From Punica granatum (taxonomy: Eukaryota; Streptophyta; Magnoliopsida; Myrtales; Lythraceae): a stretch of 64,000 bases of DNA. Below, piece after piece: positions 1-10,408 of the stretch. Every line of letters starts with the position of its first letter. Position 1 is the first letter of the stretch. The DNA is taken from the NCBI RefSeq assembly GCF_007655135.1, contig NC_045128.1, positions 41,181,885-41,245,884 on the forward strand. The letters run 5' to 3'. A program made the translations under genes and the position numbers. The notes below the pieces were generated by a model. That model had not been told where the DNA came from, did no database searches, and saw only the letters and a list, made by a program, of their open reading frames with translations.

Positions 1-276
1 GTTTACATGTAATGATGGAATCAAAGGCGCGATGAATGAAAGCTAGGAGGAGTCTTTCTTTGTTATAACGAGAGGAAGATGACTTATTCAGAAGCAAACT
101 AACTCGAGTCAATCAAATCAAATATAAAAATAAAGCACTTGTTGAAATTTTATACACGATGACATAAAACTCAGAAAACTATATCTATTTGGAGGAAGCA
201 CACCGTTCAGTACTTAAAAGACTGTAGAAGGTCAACGCAGCATTTCTTGAACTTGAAGCTCTGGTTGTAGAAGACG

Positions 277-956
277 ATGACGGCTCCAACGAAGCTGCTG
301 AGGCTCTGTTCCCTCCTGATGGCTCTGCTCTTTGGTTATTCTGCTTCTGCTCAGCTCGACGACCCGGGTAACCATTAACAAACTTTTGAGCTCCAAGTCA
401 TCAAATCAAACTCGTAACAATTCAATATCTCTGTTTGTGATCTGTTCCAGATTGGTATCTGTGGCTTCCTCTGTATGCCTGCGCCTGCATCGTGAACCTC
501 GCCAACCCGACAGCCCCGGACGGATCGCTCATGAGGAAGATGGCAAAGCTGGCACTCGTCCTCGGCCTGTTCTTGTTCTTCAAGGTTGTGGTGGAAGATG
601 GTAAGCACGGGATTGCAGGGTTCTGGTCACTGGACATGAGGGAGAGAGTGGTCCGGGAGAAATTCGGAAGCGGGTTGGTGGTCAGCTCCATGTTTCTGCA
701 TCTTCAAGCATCATCATCACCTCATCCAAATAGAAGAGTTGCCAGATTTGTTGAATACGGTAAAGGTTTTGAATTTGTTCCCTTTTTTTTTTATCCCATT
801 GTTTCGCTTGTTTCATGGAGGATTATGATTCGTTGGATTTGATTTGACCTGATTGAATGGGGTTTTCACTCTTCAGGGATGGGGATCTTGGTGGGCATAA
901 GCTATGGCCTCTCCTTTATGTTCTTCGCTTTCCACAAAGATGAGATGAAGTTTTGA
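277..956 (+). CDS. TMEM220-like small membrane protein (3 exons)
   Basis: Three exons, 277-367, 451-759 and 877-956, join with GT-AG introns in consistent phase to give 159 aa. The N-terminus is hydrophobic and is followed by QLDDPDWYLWLPLY around residues 26-39; the loop 'Q-x-DDPD-x-x-x-W' before a membrane segment is the TMEM220 family signature. Further hydrophobic stretches lie near residues 63-77 (LALVLGLFLFF) and at the C-terminus (GILVGISYGLSFMFF), so three to four membrane helices are expected. The function of the family is not known. The start at 277 is the first in-frame ATG and gives a signal-like first helix. Confidence in the splice model is high because phases match at both junctions. 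Confidence 0.82.
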
Positions 957-1289
957 CTTTGGGCTAGACATCGTGAGACTCTCTTGAGGGGTGCACACGG
1001 AATGATGTGCCCTTTGCTATGTGAGCATTATAACGGAAAATTCTTTTGATCCCGTTGCTAAACCGTTCTTGGTACCTTCAAATGTTACTGCTCTCCTCAT
1101 TTTAATGCACAAAGGTGTAAGGGACCGTTCCGCAGGGGGTATTAGATCATTTCCGCATAATATTGCGATGGTTAATTCACGAGGACATTGTTGTGATTTG
1201 TGAAATATCGAACTATGATTCCAAAAACTAGTATTTATTGTTTCATCTAGGTGATGAATAATATATATTCGCCATCTATGAGGATGAGA

Positions 1290-1612
1290 TGGTAAAAAGA
1301 AAGAATGGATTTTGTAGGATTCCCAAGAAATTCTTCGATTTCTTCCGGAAGCAGATGATTATTCATCTCATTTTCACGTTGACCGGGACATTGAGGAATA
1401 TCCAAAAAGGCATTTAGAGAATCGGTCCGATTTTTTCTCTGTTCGTTCCGTTTGAAGAAAGGAAGGATCTTTCTTTTAGTTGTTGAATCCCTCTTTGATT
1501 GATCAATGTGTGATATTCCGAATCCTCATTACTAATAGAATCAAAATGATCTCTGGATTGATCAAAAGATCCTTTCAATTGGCTAGAATCCGTTACTTGA
1601 ACTCCGGACAAG
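1290..1612 (-). pseudogene. ycf2: Nuclear plastid DNA insertion: degraded ycf2 fragment
   Basis: Read on the minus strand, 1611-1414 encodes [20 protein letters not shown], then [20 protein letters not shown] and LKERS, which I recognise as plastid Ycf2. The match continues after frameshifts as [17 protein letters not shown] (near 1420-1380) and [19 protein letters not shown] (near 1365-1310). It is a transferred plastid DNA piece with frameshifts and no full open frame. The ends are approximate because the similarity fades into nuclear sequence. No functional product is expected. Confidence 0.85.
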
Positions 1613-2085
1613 CCGAATAACGGCCCATTCCCTAATTAGGCCGAAACCATAATCTGAATTGGTCAGGCTGAGGCCCATACTTCTTGGCCCTTTTCGGTTT
1701 CAACCAGAACTGTTTCAACCCGATCATTTTTCCGACATATGCCAGGTGTCTCAACTTTAGACCACGAACACATGCCTGGCAGTCAGCTCAAAAGAAACGT
1801 GGCAGGCAAAGGGCTCCAGATGAGCTCCTCCGCCACAGAAATCCTGTCCCGTCGCACCGAAGAAGAACCACCACGTGTCAGCAATTCAGGGAGCCATTAA
1901 TTCACTGAGCTAACACATGCCATTCTCCATGCACAACAGTCCGCTTCCTCGCTCAAGCCCAAACCGCCAATTCCACTCCTTACATATTTTCGTACCCACG
2001 GCCAAGCTTGCCCTCTTCACTTAACAGTTACTCTGCCATAGAAAGAGAGACAAAGAAACAGTAGACGTGCACTGTTCCGCAACTG

Positions 2086-2086
<1 letters not shown>
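1613..2086 (+). promoter_or_regulatory. Upstream region of the seed LEA-type gene with a G-box/ABRE
   Basis: No coding gene is visible here. CCACGTGTCAGC at 1871-1882 contains a CACGTG G-box overlapping the ACGTGTC core of ABA-responsive elements, as expected upstream of a seed-maturation gene. GGCCCA/TGGCCC motifs cluster at 1621-1690. No clear TATA box could be fixed. Confidence 0.45.
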
Positions 2087-2134
<48 letters not shown>

Positions 2135-2146
2135 GGGAGAGCGAGA
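2087..2146. repeat. Compound (TA)n-(GA)n microsatellite
   Basis: A run of TA dinucleotides is followed directly by interrupted GA dinucleotides just upstream of the ATG at 2151. It probably lies in the former 5' UTR of the adjacent pseudogene. Confidence 0.9.
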
Positions 2147-2755
2147 GAATATGGCTTCTCAGCAGCAGCCTAGGAGGAAGAACACGAACAGTGACCGGGA
2201 GGTCCACGTCGAGAAGGACCGGGTCCCGAAGATGGCCTCCCACTTGGAGTCGCTGGCCAAGAAAGCGAAGGAGTCGGACGTCACCTTAGGGAAGGACGCG
2301 CCCACCGTCGAGGGAGAGCAGGACATCGACAGGGCTGAGGTGGCGGCCCACTTCGTCGAGAAGCTGAGAGACTTAGCCTCATGTCTCCGGTGGGAGAGAG
2401 GTCCATGGTATGTATAGGGTCGAGTACAATGGCGGGGGTCATGTTGGTGGAGAGATGAAGGAATTGGAGAAGCAGTTCGAGTCCCTGTCATAGAAGGTGA
2501 AGGGGGCTGGGGAAAGGAAGCAGGAGGCGAGAGAGATCACTGGTCGAGAGGAGAAGGGATCGGAATCTCAACAACCTTCGTTGGAAGAGATCTCGAGGTT
2601 GAGAGCTTTGGCTCAGCAGAACTCGATGGACACGTTGAGGGCTGCTGAGGAGAGGTACAACAAGGCGAAGGAGTCGGTAAGCCAAGGCCTGGGATCCGTG
2701 ACCGACTATGCTTCTGAGAGGGCCTCCCAGTCCCAGGCCAACAATACAGTCGTTC

Positions 2756-2793
2756 CATTCATCCAAAAAAAAAAAAAAACAATACAGTCGTTC
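2756..2793 (+). mobile_element. 38-bp retroposition-like insertion with poly(A) and 15-bp target duplication
   Basis: ACAATACAGTCGTTC occurs at 2741-2755 and again at 2779-2793. Between the copies lies CATTCATCC followed by a run of 15 A (the last shared with the second copy). Target duplication plus an A-tail is the hallmark of LINE-machinery insertion; the inserted body is only a few bases long. Confidence 0.75.
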
Positions 2794-3814
2794 ATGGGGC
2801 CCGTGCTACGACCCTTTACGTGGCAGAGAAAGGGGCTGCCGCCAAGGACGTCGTCTTGGAGAAGAGCCGACAGGGGTATGGGGTTGCCAAAGAGTACAAA
2901 GTACCGAAAGCAGAGCAGACCAAGGATTATACTGTCCATAAGGCAGCAGAGGACAAGGACTACACGGTGCAGAAAGCGGCGGCGGCGGTGGCTAAGGATA
3001 AGGCGGTGGATGTGACCAAGGGAGTGGCAGGCTATGCAGGGGAGAAGGCAGCGGTGGCCAAGGGCGTGACAGTGGATACGGGGAAGAATGCAGTGGATTA
3101 CACGGGGAAGGTAGCAGAAGATGTTAAGGACAAGGCTGTGGAGTGGCCCACTGCACAACCGAAAAGACGGTGGAGGGGACAAAGCTGGCTACCAGGTTCG
3201 TCGAGGGTGTGGCCGGGAAAATGGGAGAGGTAGTGGCAGGTGCAGGCCACAAGGCCGCGGAGATGTCGACTAAGCCCCTGGTTGCTGCAAAGGAGGTTGT
3301 GATCTCGATAGGTGAGAGCGTAAAGGAGTACACAGCTTGTAAGAGGGAAAGAGCACAGGAGATCACGAGGCTAGGAAATTGGCTGAGAGTCAGGTTTTTC
3401 TTTTTAACTTCAAATAATAATCTTTTGATATATAATAATGCCAATGTGATCTTTCCAGACCAATCATTTCTGTTTGGGTGATGTTGATCCGATGTGGTTA
3501 ACGTATTATATACTTGCTGGAAGAATTTCAGTAATGAACTTTGTTGATGCTGTTCATGGTCTGTTTCAACATTTTATCCGTTATGACATTGACATGGGAT
3601 GGCTGCTTTTTCGTTTCGGAGGGTACTGAGCAAACGAGGGCTTAACGGGCCAGGCAAAAGGTATGGTCCAGCAAGGGGGGCAGAGCAATCAATGGCACTA
3701 CTCGTGCAACTGCAGACACTGTTGCCGGTGTTTTCTAGGGATCAGGTTTGTAAGAAGGCGGGCAACCGGGAATTGGTGGGTCTGATGGTCTGAGGAGGCA
3801 GAGCAGCTACCGGA

Positions 3815-4170
3815 ACTGTTGGGGAGAATCGGGAAATTTAGCTACGAAGGCAGGAGACACGATGGCAGAAGGAGCCGGCATAGCCACAGAGACATTATTG
3901 AAAGGAGCCAGTGCAGCCAAAGGAATGGCCCAAGCTGCGGGAGGCACTGCCCTAGCAGCTACTGGAAAGGCAGGGGAAATGCTCTTGGGATCAGAAGGTA
4001 AGGCAGGAAAGGCAGAAGCGATGGCGGCGTGAAGAGCCAGAGCGGCTACGAAGACCACCGGGGAGATCTTCCAGGAATCAGGAAATTTAGCTACTAGAGC
4101 AGGAGGTGTTGTGGTGGAAGGAGCCCCAGCAGCAGGAGACGCCATGGTGGGAGGAGCCAGAATAGCCAAA
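3815..4170 (+). repeat. Internal duplicated LEA-like segments in exon 2 of the pseudogene
   Basis: The translated traces SGNLATKAGDTMAEGAG (near 3828-3880) and SGNLATRAGGVVVEGAP (near 4078-4130) are diverged copies. They are Gly/Ala-rich modules typical of LEA-type proteins, here interrupted by stops. Confidence 0.6.
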
Positions 4171-4966
4171 AACACAGTTGGAGCTGATATGGAAAAGGGC
4201 GGGTAGATGTTTGGAGGTATTGAGCCGGCACGAAGAGGAGGAGGTGGGAGGTGGGACTGAGAGTGTGTCACAGCAGCTGGAGCAGAAGCAGAAGCAGAGA
4301 GCGGGAAGCATGCTGGGAGCAATCGGCGAGACCATAGCCGAGATTGCCAACCAACATCGTTGCGGGGCCGCCAGGGCATAAACGGGTCGAGGCTATTTAC
4401 GAGTACAGAACTGTGGAGGCTGAGGAAGGAAAAGAGAAGCAGAAAGAAAGAAATGCATGAATGACTGGAACATTAGTTTCTGGTTTGGATAATGGGTTGT
4501 TGATTGTACGATGAACAGTGTCTTGTTGTGTCCCATGTTTGTGTTCTGTTGTTGTGGACGAAATGAATAAATCTCAGACCCATCAGCTTTTCCTTATTTC
4601 TACGAGTTCTTTGGATGGAGTGAATTAGCTACTGTATCAATTGAAAACGATTGGCCCAATAAATAATCAAGTCAAATGTTTGATTCTCTTTTTCCTACTG
4701 CAAAGATAGTCTTCTATGGATAAACAATTCAAGGCTTGAGCAAATGACAGAAACCGGATCATCATTCATCATGTGTATATAATATGATCATAATCATCAA
4801 GTCCACCACTAAAAAATACAATCATGAAACCCCATAAATCTTCCATCTGTCTTTCGATGTAATACACTAATAATCATGTAAATCAGAAGAAGAGATTTTC
4901 CAGGTTCTACAGGGTAAGAATACACACAGACATGACTGATAAATATTGAAGCTTTAGAAGAAGGGA

Positions 4967-5372
4967 TTAACAGGGGATCTGATCAGTGAACCACTCCATG
5001 ACATGTATAGGCGCCTTAATCAGCTCCAGAGCTAGCTCCACTATAATCGTTACGCACAGGCAACACGGGCATATTATCGTCAACAACAATCTGCAGAGAA
5101 TCAATTATTCCGGGGGTTACGGTTTCAGTCAGGGAGGAACCCGATCAGCTCCGACCGTATTCTGATTGGTCCGAGCGAGCTCAGAAAAACAAAAAAAAAA
5201 AAAAACACAAGATTTCGTCGAGAGGACGGTGAAATGGAAGAAATTGGTGAAGAGAGAGTATTCACCCGACAATCCAGACGATGACGCCGACAATGGAGAT
5301 GATGAGGGCGAGGAAGGCGAAGGGGAGTCCCAGTAGGAACCCCAGCGGCCTGCAATCTCCATCGCAGCACAT
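4967..5372 (-). CDS. TAX1: TAXIMIN-type signalling peptide precursor
   Basis: Two exons, 5372-5266 and 5090-4967, give 76 aa. The protein starts [20 protein letters not shown], runs through a long hydrophobic segment (about residues 10-40) ending in VGVIVWIVG, and finishes [20 protein letters not shown] then [14 protein letters not shown]. The Cys-rich CPCCLCVT block and the C-terminus HVMxWFTxxIPC are diagnostic of TAXIMIN peptides, conserved plant peptides linked to lateral organ fusion and specialised metabolism. The intron splits a Gly codon, and both splice sites are canonical. The ATG at 5372 is preferred over an upstream frame that only translates the CT microsatellite of the 5' leader. 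TAX1 versus TAX2 is not resolved. Confidence 0.9.
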
Positions 5373-5385
5373 CTTTTTCCTTCTT

Positions 5386-5389
<4 letters not shown>

Positions 5390-5421
<32 letters not shown>
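5390..5421. repeat. (CT)n microsatellite in the TAXIMIN 5' leader
   Basis: A pure CT run on the plus strand (GA on the coding strand) lies just upstream of the TAXIMIN start. It produces Arg-Glu repeat ORFs that are not real proteins. Confidence 0.9.
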
Positions 5422-5424
<3 letters not shown>

Positions 5425-5531
5425 ACAGCCTCCCCCTGTTCCTTGTTTCGGTTTCTGCTGGAGCTCAAAGTGATACACTCTTCAACACAATATAAATGAC
5501 GACGATGCAGACAGACAGACAGACTGGCAGA

Positions 5532-5563
<32 letters not shown>

Positions 5564-6666
5564 TATTTATTTTATCGGAAGAGTAAATTTCTCATCTTAT
5601 CCAAATAAAGAATAATATTTTTCTGGCAAAAAGAATATATATTTCTTTTTGGTTGATGCCAAATGAATTGGTTGAGGCCACATGCATACGTGTCTTTGAT
5701 TCGTATTTTTTCTGATTTAGACAGATGTATCCGACCATGAGCTTTTGTGATTCCCTTTTCATCTTGGGCTTTTCAGTTCATGAGTAGGTTTTTCTTTGCG
5801 TCTTTGTTTTTCCTTCTACTGATTACATGATCAATAAGTCTACTCAGAAATAATAAAAATATAGAAACCTATTACTAAGAACTAACTGGCACAATCTCTA
5901 GTTCGGGACGGGGAATATGTTCCATTGCGTTACGTCTACGTTTATTATGCCATTGATTACGAAATTTAATAAGCTTATGGGCAAGGGACAGGCCCATGAC
6001 TTGAAAAGTCAGAGCCCGAGGGACACGTCTTCTTTATGGCTCAGGAATGAAGACAAAGGTTTGTCATCAAAGGAAAGTTACAGAAACAAGGAACCTCGTA
6101 CGAAAGAATCTCCTGGTTCAAATTTTCTTCCCACGTCGCGCTCGAAAATAGCAGCATAATATGCGGTGGAACTTGTTAATATCGTTCCATATTTCGGAAA
6201 CAATATCGCGATGCAATTTACACTGAGCAGTACCAACTTCTTGAACACACAAGATCATATATTCATGATGCGTCTCGCTTCAGAAACTCTTAAGCTGGCA
6301 TCGCTGCAGAGCGTCTCTCTGCCCGGTAATGATAAGAGTATATTCACATCATGGGTTTTCCCAGGATGTCTCGCGCATATTTCAGCCATATATTTTCTCT
6401 CATCAAGCTTCGGCGTGATGGATAGAAACTCTCCGATCCTTTCACTGTTCATTCTTGTCCCATAACTTGGCCCTTATTGGGAAGGTTGGGATAATATAGA
6501 ACAGTCCTGCGCTTATTAGCTGATGATGTCAATTATCACTTAAGCTCGAGTTCTCGCTCTCCATAGCTATAATGGAGGCCAACCTATCATGCACCTGTGA
6601 TTCGATGGAAAGCTTTAACACTAAAAATCTGAAACCATTGTAGGTCAACTGTAAATCAGCAATCAG
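5422..6666. other. Intergenic region, no supported gene
   Basis: It contains a (TA)n tract at about 5532-5559 and otherwise unique AT-rich DNA. Short open frames at 5917-6159 and 6166-6465 have no recognisable motif, and I do not call them genes. Confidence 0.5.
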
Positions 6667-9076
6667 TTAGAGAAGAGAACTCGTTTTCCATACCACAGAG
6701 AGCTGCTCCTTCTCCTGCTTATCGATACTTGATTTTTCATACCTAGAATGTAGATTGGCATGAAAAGGGGAAATAACCATGAAATACTCCAATGCTAATA
6801 ACAAATAGAATGTACATCTCCTTACCAGTCGCGTGGAATTCCGGCTTTGTCCCGAGCAGGATAATTGAAGGGCCCTTTCAACTCGACATTGTACTCCTTC
6901 AACAAATCTGCATTCAAATAACCATATGAACACAGTTTGCAGGGGATCATCAGATAAACGTCTGCAATCACACAGTGGGCATGGGATTATCAGGTATAGA
7001 TTTGCAATCAATCTCAAGAAGCGAACAAACCTTTGAAAGTGGAGGAAGGAGCATGTCCCAATTTCAGGCAAACAGAGATGAACCAGTCAACGCCAACGGC
7101 TACATGTGCAACTTCCTCATCCGCAATCCTACCCACAATTTTTGACGTCTTTAGATCACCAAATCCAACCAACTTCTGAACTAACCGGGGTCCTGCATCC
7201 AGCCCTCTGGCCTCCTATAACATATAGTTCCATAACAATTGCAGCGTCAATGCACGAGAGAATATATGCAAGTCCAGACATGAAACTAACAATTTGCTAT
7301 GACACTTACATCAGGACTGGGAAGATCAACAAACAAGTCAAACATCACAAGCGGAAAATGAGTGGAAAGTTTGTTCATTTGAAATGCCATCGACACCTCA
7401 AAAAGGTTCAAACTTCTTGTTACATCATATTTCTCGGATTCATATTTCTCAACTACCAATCCACCTGCACCGTCATTATCTTCATCCCCAAAATAAGGAA
7501 AATGCAGTATTTCAAGTTGGATGAAAGCATATAAATACAATGTGATATTAAATGATGCGTGGTAGAGTTCCGAGATAACATAACAGAAGCGTCATGACCT
7601 GGACCAGAGGGATCGCTGCCAAACGAGCAGCGACATTATCAGATGATTTCTCACACTCCCTCCACAGCAAATTGTGAGCGGGCATATCTCCATACCTTAT
7701 GGAAAAGGGAAAAAGAAGTGAATGAGATAAAATAGGAATTACATCTGATGCGGATACTTGAATGGTTCGGCTCACCTGAACCCGAGCTCCAACAGCCGCT
7801 GTGAGCACCAACCAAAATGGCGACTCTCATCATCCGCAACATGAGCAAAGTCAGCAAAGAACCCCTCGCCAAGAAGCTCGGCAAAGGGTGAGAACCGTAC
7901 GACAGTGTCCCACGCCAAATCAATCGCATTTAGCTCAACATGAGCAAGGTTATGGAGCATATAAGCGTTGAGAGGCAAGGTCGAGTCCCTGGGTGACGGT
8001 ATTTCCTTCGGCGAAACCTATCATCCATATAATACAGACCAAAATGAACAAACATCACAGGTTCTCAATAGCCCTACAAGCCAACTACATTCTTTAGACA
8101 GAGAGAGAGAGAGAGAGGTGTAAAAAGGACCCAAAACCCAAAAACTCCTATTCTCCTGCGACTAGTAATCATGTCAATCACTGAATTGATTAAGCAACAC
8201 CGACAATCTTAAGATCCAAGCAGCTAGTGATCATGCGACTAGTGATCATGTCAATCATCAGCATGAAGCTTCCCCCAGCGATTACAAGGTTCATACTCCC
8301 TATCTTTCAGTGTGGCATGAAAGAGTTTGGCGTCACATCCCAGAAGCAGACTAGTGCTGTCATTAAGGAATTATCAATTTGAAATGTCATAGATGCCACA
8401 CTAATCAGCTCATAAATCCCTAAAGCGTGCCATTTTTCTGCTATGCCAGGCCTAGCCTGCAGAGAATGCATTACATCGAAAACCATTCAAAAATGATCTC
8501 AGTACCCATTGGCAGCTCAACGAGAACAATCCACGCTGCTTTTAAACAACAAATTGCACGAACAAAAGGCAAGAACTTGACATATTACAGCCCGACAAAG
8601 TTGAAACTTTTCCAGCATGGAAAGAGAACGCAAACCAATTCTGGCTTCGGTGGCCTCGCTGGTCGACCAGGAGCTGGGAAAACTCCCATAGGTAGCTTCT
8701 CATTGCGCCACCGTGAGAACGCCAAATGCGACAGCTCCGCTTTCGCGATGGGGTCACCGGTGGAGAGAACCAGAGCGCCCATCTCCGCCAGAGACGAGGC
8801 CGCACCGACTGCTGAACGATTTGGGTAAACCGGCGGAGGCGTGGGTCGCTGGAGAGGCTCCGGTCCATTGGGCCCCCATGACCGGTTCTCGTTCAGCGGG
8901 CTCTGCCGCCAGGACTCAAGACCGGACCACGGCGTGTAGTTTATGCAGAGGGGGGAAGGAGTAGGAGAAGAAGAATATAGGGACGAGGAAGAAGAAGAAT
9001 AGCAAATGGGTTTCAGCCTTGTAGGGACGGTTCTGAAGGGCAGTATTAGCATGGCCCTGAGATTGAGCCGAAGCAT
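6667..9076 (-). CDS. DUF455 ferritin-like (diiron four-helix) protein
   Basis: Six exons, 9076-8636, 8017-7776, 7695-7599, 7214-7031, 6907-6826 and 6742-6667, give 373 aa; all phases agree. The N-terminus MLRLNLRAMLILPFRTVPTR is basic and hydroxylated and looks like an organelle presequence; an alternative ATG is at 9052. The conserved core reads HNLAHVELNAIDLAWDTV, then FFADFAHVADDESRHFGWCS, YGDMPAHNLLWRECEKSS, and RIADEEVAHVAVGVDWF. The Glu/His ligands (HVE, DDESRH, DEEVAH) fit a ferritin-like diiron fold. The closest relative I recall is Arabidopsis At1g06240. Exon 5 reads into TAA if GTAAGG at 6825 is not used as donor; splicing to 6742 restores the usual DWYEKSSIDKQEKEQLS tail. The biochemical role is unknown. 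Confidence 0.88.
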
Positions 9077-9184
9077 CTTCTGTGAGTGGACGCAGTGCCG
9101 AGTTCTCTCCTCTTCGGAGGTTCTTCTGAGCCGGCCGCGAGTAAACCGCGCGCGTGAACGGCGCCGGCGAGGATCGGATATGAT

Positions 9185-9252
9185 GAAGCGGGGCCTGTTA
9201 TGACTGCGGAGCATTTTTGAAATGGGCCTTTGGCCCGTGAATTCAGCCCAAA
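9185..9252 (-). promoter_or_regulatory. Site II-like TGGGCC/GGCCC cluster upstream of the DUF455 gene
   Basis: GGGGCCTG, ATGGGCCTTTGGCCCG and CAGCCCA lie within 70 bases just upstream of the start. TGGGCY 'site II' motifs bind TCP factors and are common in promoters of plant organelle-protein genes, which suits the predicted presequence. Confidence 0.45.
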
Positions 9253-9669
9253 TTCCATCATCACGTAAACTTCGAAAAGCGAGTTCAATCTCGACTCCGT
9301 AAGAGTTATTAAAGAGAGAATTTGAGGACTCCGTACGCATTATCTGATTAGAAAACACATTTTGACATACATGGAATGATTCATTGAATTATTTAGGATG
9401 GAGTCATAAGGATTAGGATCTTCTATAATCGTAGACGTTTGTATAGTTGATTCAGAGTTGTACACAGTTGATTGTACACGGACGAAACCAAGATTTGAAC
9501 TTAGAGGGAACGAACTATATGATAGATTTTTTGAATTAGAGGATGAATATAAGAAATTTCATTAAAATTTGAAAGACTATACGTAAATTTCTTTAAGGCG
9601 TGAAAATTCTGAGTGAGCGACTACCCCCAGCCCCCCTCGATCCATCCCTGCGTCTCTCTGTATAAATAA

Positions 9670-9812
9670 GGATTAGTCTAATCAAAGAGGGTGTAATAAG
9701 TTTCAAGTTCAATACTCGCCGTGGGATTACTAGGACTCCTTATTAGCAATTAGGACTACGATTTTTGTCTTTTTTGTATTAGACGCGTGAATCTCCCTTA
9801 TAATTTTAAAAA
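9670..9812 (+). mobile_element. SINE-like element
   Basis: The block has a tRNA box-B-like stretch (CAAGTTCAATACTCG near 9703-9717) and a 3' part TTTGTATTAGACGCGTGAAT (about 9775-9795), similar to copies at 20640-20800 and 55170-55320. ATAAATAA flanks it at 9662-9669 and 9820-9827, but that repeat is low-complexity. Confidence 0.45.
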
Positions 9813-10063
9813 ATTGACCATAAATAATGTAACAGTTTAATCGGGAAAAGAAAAGGGATGTGCGATTGCTTCTAATATCAACGCTTTTATTGAGATGTCA
9901 TCCGTACAATCAAACAAGCTGATATGTGAGTGGTGAAAATCACACTACGTAAACATCATGACATATAAATGTCATTCTAGTCGCACATTATTCAAGTAAA
10001 GATGGTACATAGATAATATGGACTGTAGCGACGGACGAAATGATGTCATAAGCCATAGCACTC

Positions 10064-10285
10064 TCAGATATGGTGTTGCCCGTCGGGACCTTGAGGTACA
10101 GATCTGTCAGGGCCGACTCTCCTTGAACTGTAGTATTTGAGTTGCTCCGTGTCGTATCCAAACTCACGCATCAGGTAGCGACTCTTGTAAGCTCGGGGAT
10201 CAGCCAGTACTCGAGCCTCTGCGACCATGAACATAGCAGCGAAAGCTGCCAGCGTGATAAGCAGAATTAATATTGCACGAGCCAT
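10064..10285 (-). CDS. CLE-type secreted peptide precursor
   Basis: A single exon encodes 73 aa starting MARAILILLITLAAFAAMFM, a clear signal peptide, with a likely cleavage after AEA. The C-terminus carries RSVPQGPDGQHH plus Ile. This fits the 12-residue CLE consensus R-x-x-P-x-G-P-[DN]-P-x-H-[HN] at R1, P4, G6, P7, D8, H11 and H12, but position 9 is Gly instead of the usual hydroxylated Pro. Length, signal peptide, basic variable region and terminal motif are all typical of CLAVATA3/ESR-related peptides perceived by LRR receptor kinases. A longer frame upstream would need a TTG start, so the ATG at 10285 was chosen. Confidence 0.72.
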   Translation of the reverse strand: MARAILILLITLAAFAAMFMVAEARVLADPRAYKSRYLMREFGYDTEQLKYYSSRRVGPDRSVPQGPDGQHHI

Positions 10286-10398
10286 ACGAGACTGTACTGA
10301 GAACAATATTTCGATTTTGACTGGTGGAAACTAACAAACTAGTAATGATCAGTTGCGATGAAGAGCGAGAGGCTAAGAATATGGATGGAACGTTCGAT

Positions 10399-10408
10399 CT
10401 ATTTATAG
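10399..10408 (-). promoter_or_regulatory. TATA box of the CLE-like gene
   Basis: CTATAAATAG on the coding strand lies about 115 bases upstream of the ATG at 10285, a normal spacing for a TATA element and a short leader. Confidence 0.6.

Larger units (their letters stand above)
2151..4448 (+). pseudogene. Disabled seed biotin-containing protein (SBP65/LEA D-29-like) gene
   Basis: The coding trace runs MASQQQPRRKNTNSDREVHV (2151), then KVKGAGERKQEAREITGREE and SLEEISRLRALAQQ (2497-2620), then EKGAAAKDVVLEKSRQGYG (2823) and TVEGTKLATRFVEGVAGKMG (3167), ending with LGAIGETIAEIA near 4312 and KEKQKERNA before TGA at 4448. This order matches the seed-biotin protein family: hydrophilic repeat-rich proteins that store biotin in embryos. 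Lesions include a frameshift near 2390-2400, an in-frame TAG at 2491, a 38-bp insertion at 2756-2793, frameshifts near 3145 and 3365, and several stops in exon 2 (about 3600-4448). A donor-like site lies at 3393. AATGAATAAA at 4562-4571 could be the old poly(A) signal. The number of lesions argues for a true pseudogene rather than sequencing error. Confidence 0.8.

Noticed and set aside
5125..5478. Arg-Glu repeat frames on the minus strand over the TAXIMIN leader
   Set aside because: They translate a CT/GA microsatellite; the real product starts at 5372 in the TAXIMIN frame.
6822..6824. TAA directly after GDW in DUF455 exon 5 as the true stop
   Set aside because: GTAAGG at this place is a good donor, and splicing to 6742 restores the family's DWY...KQEKEQLS tail in frame.
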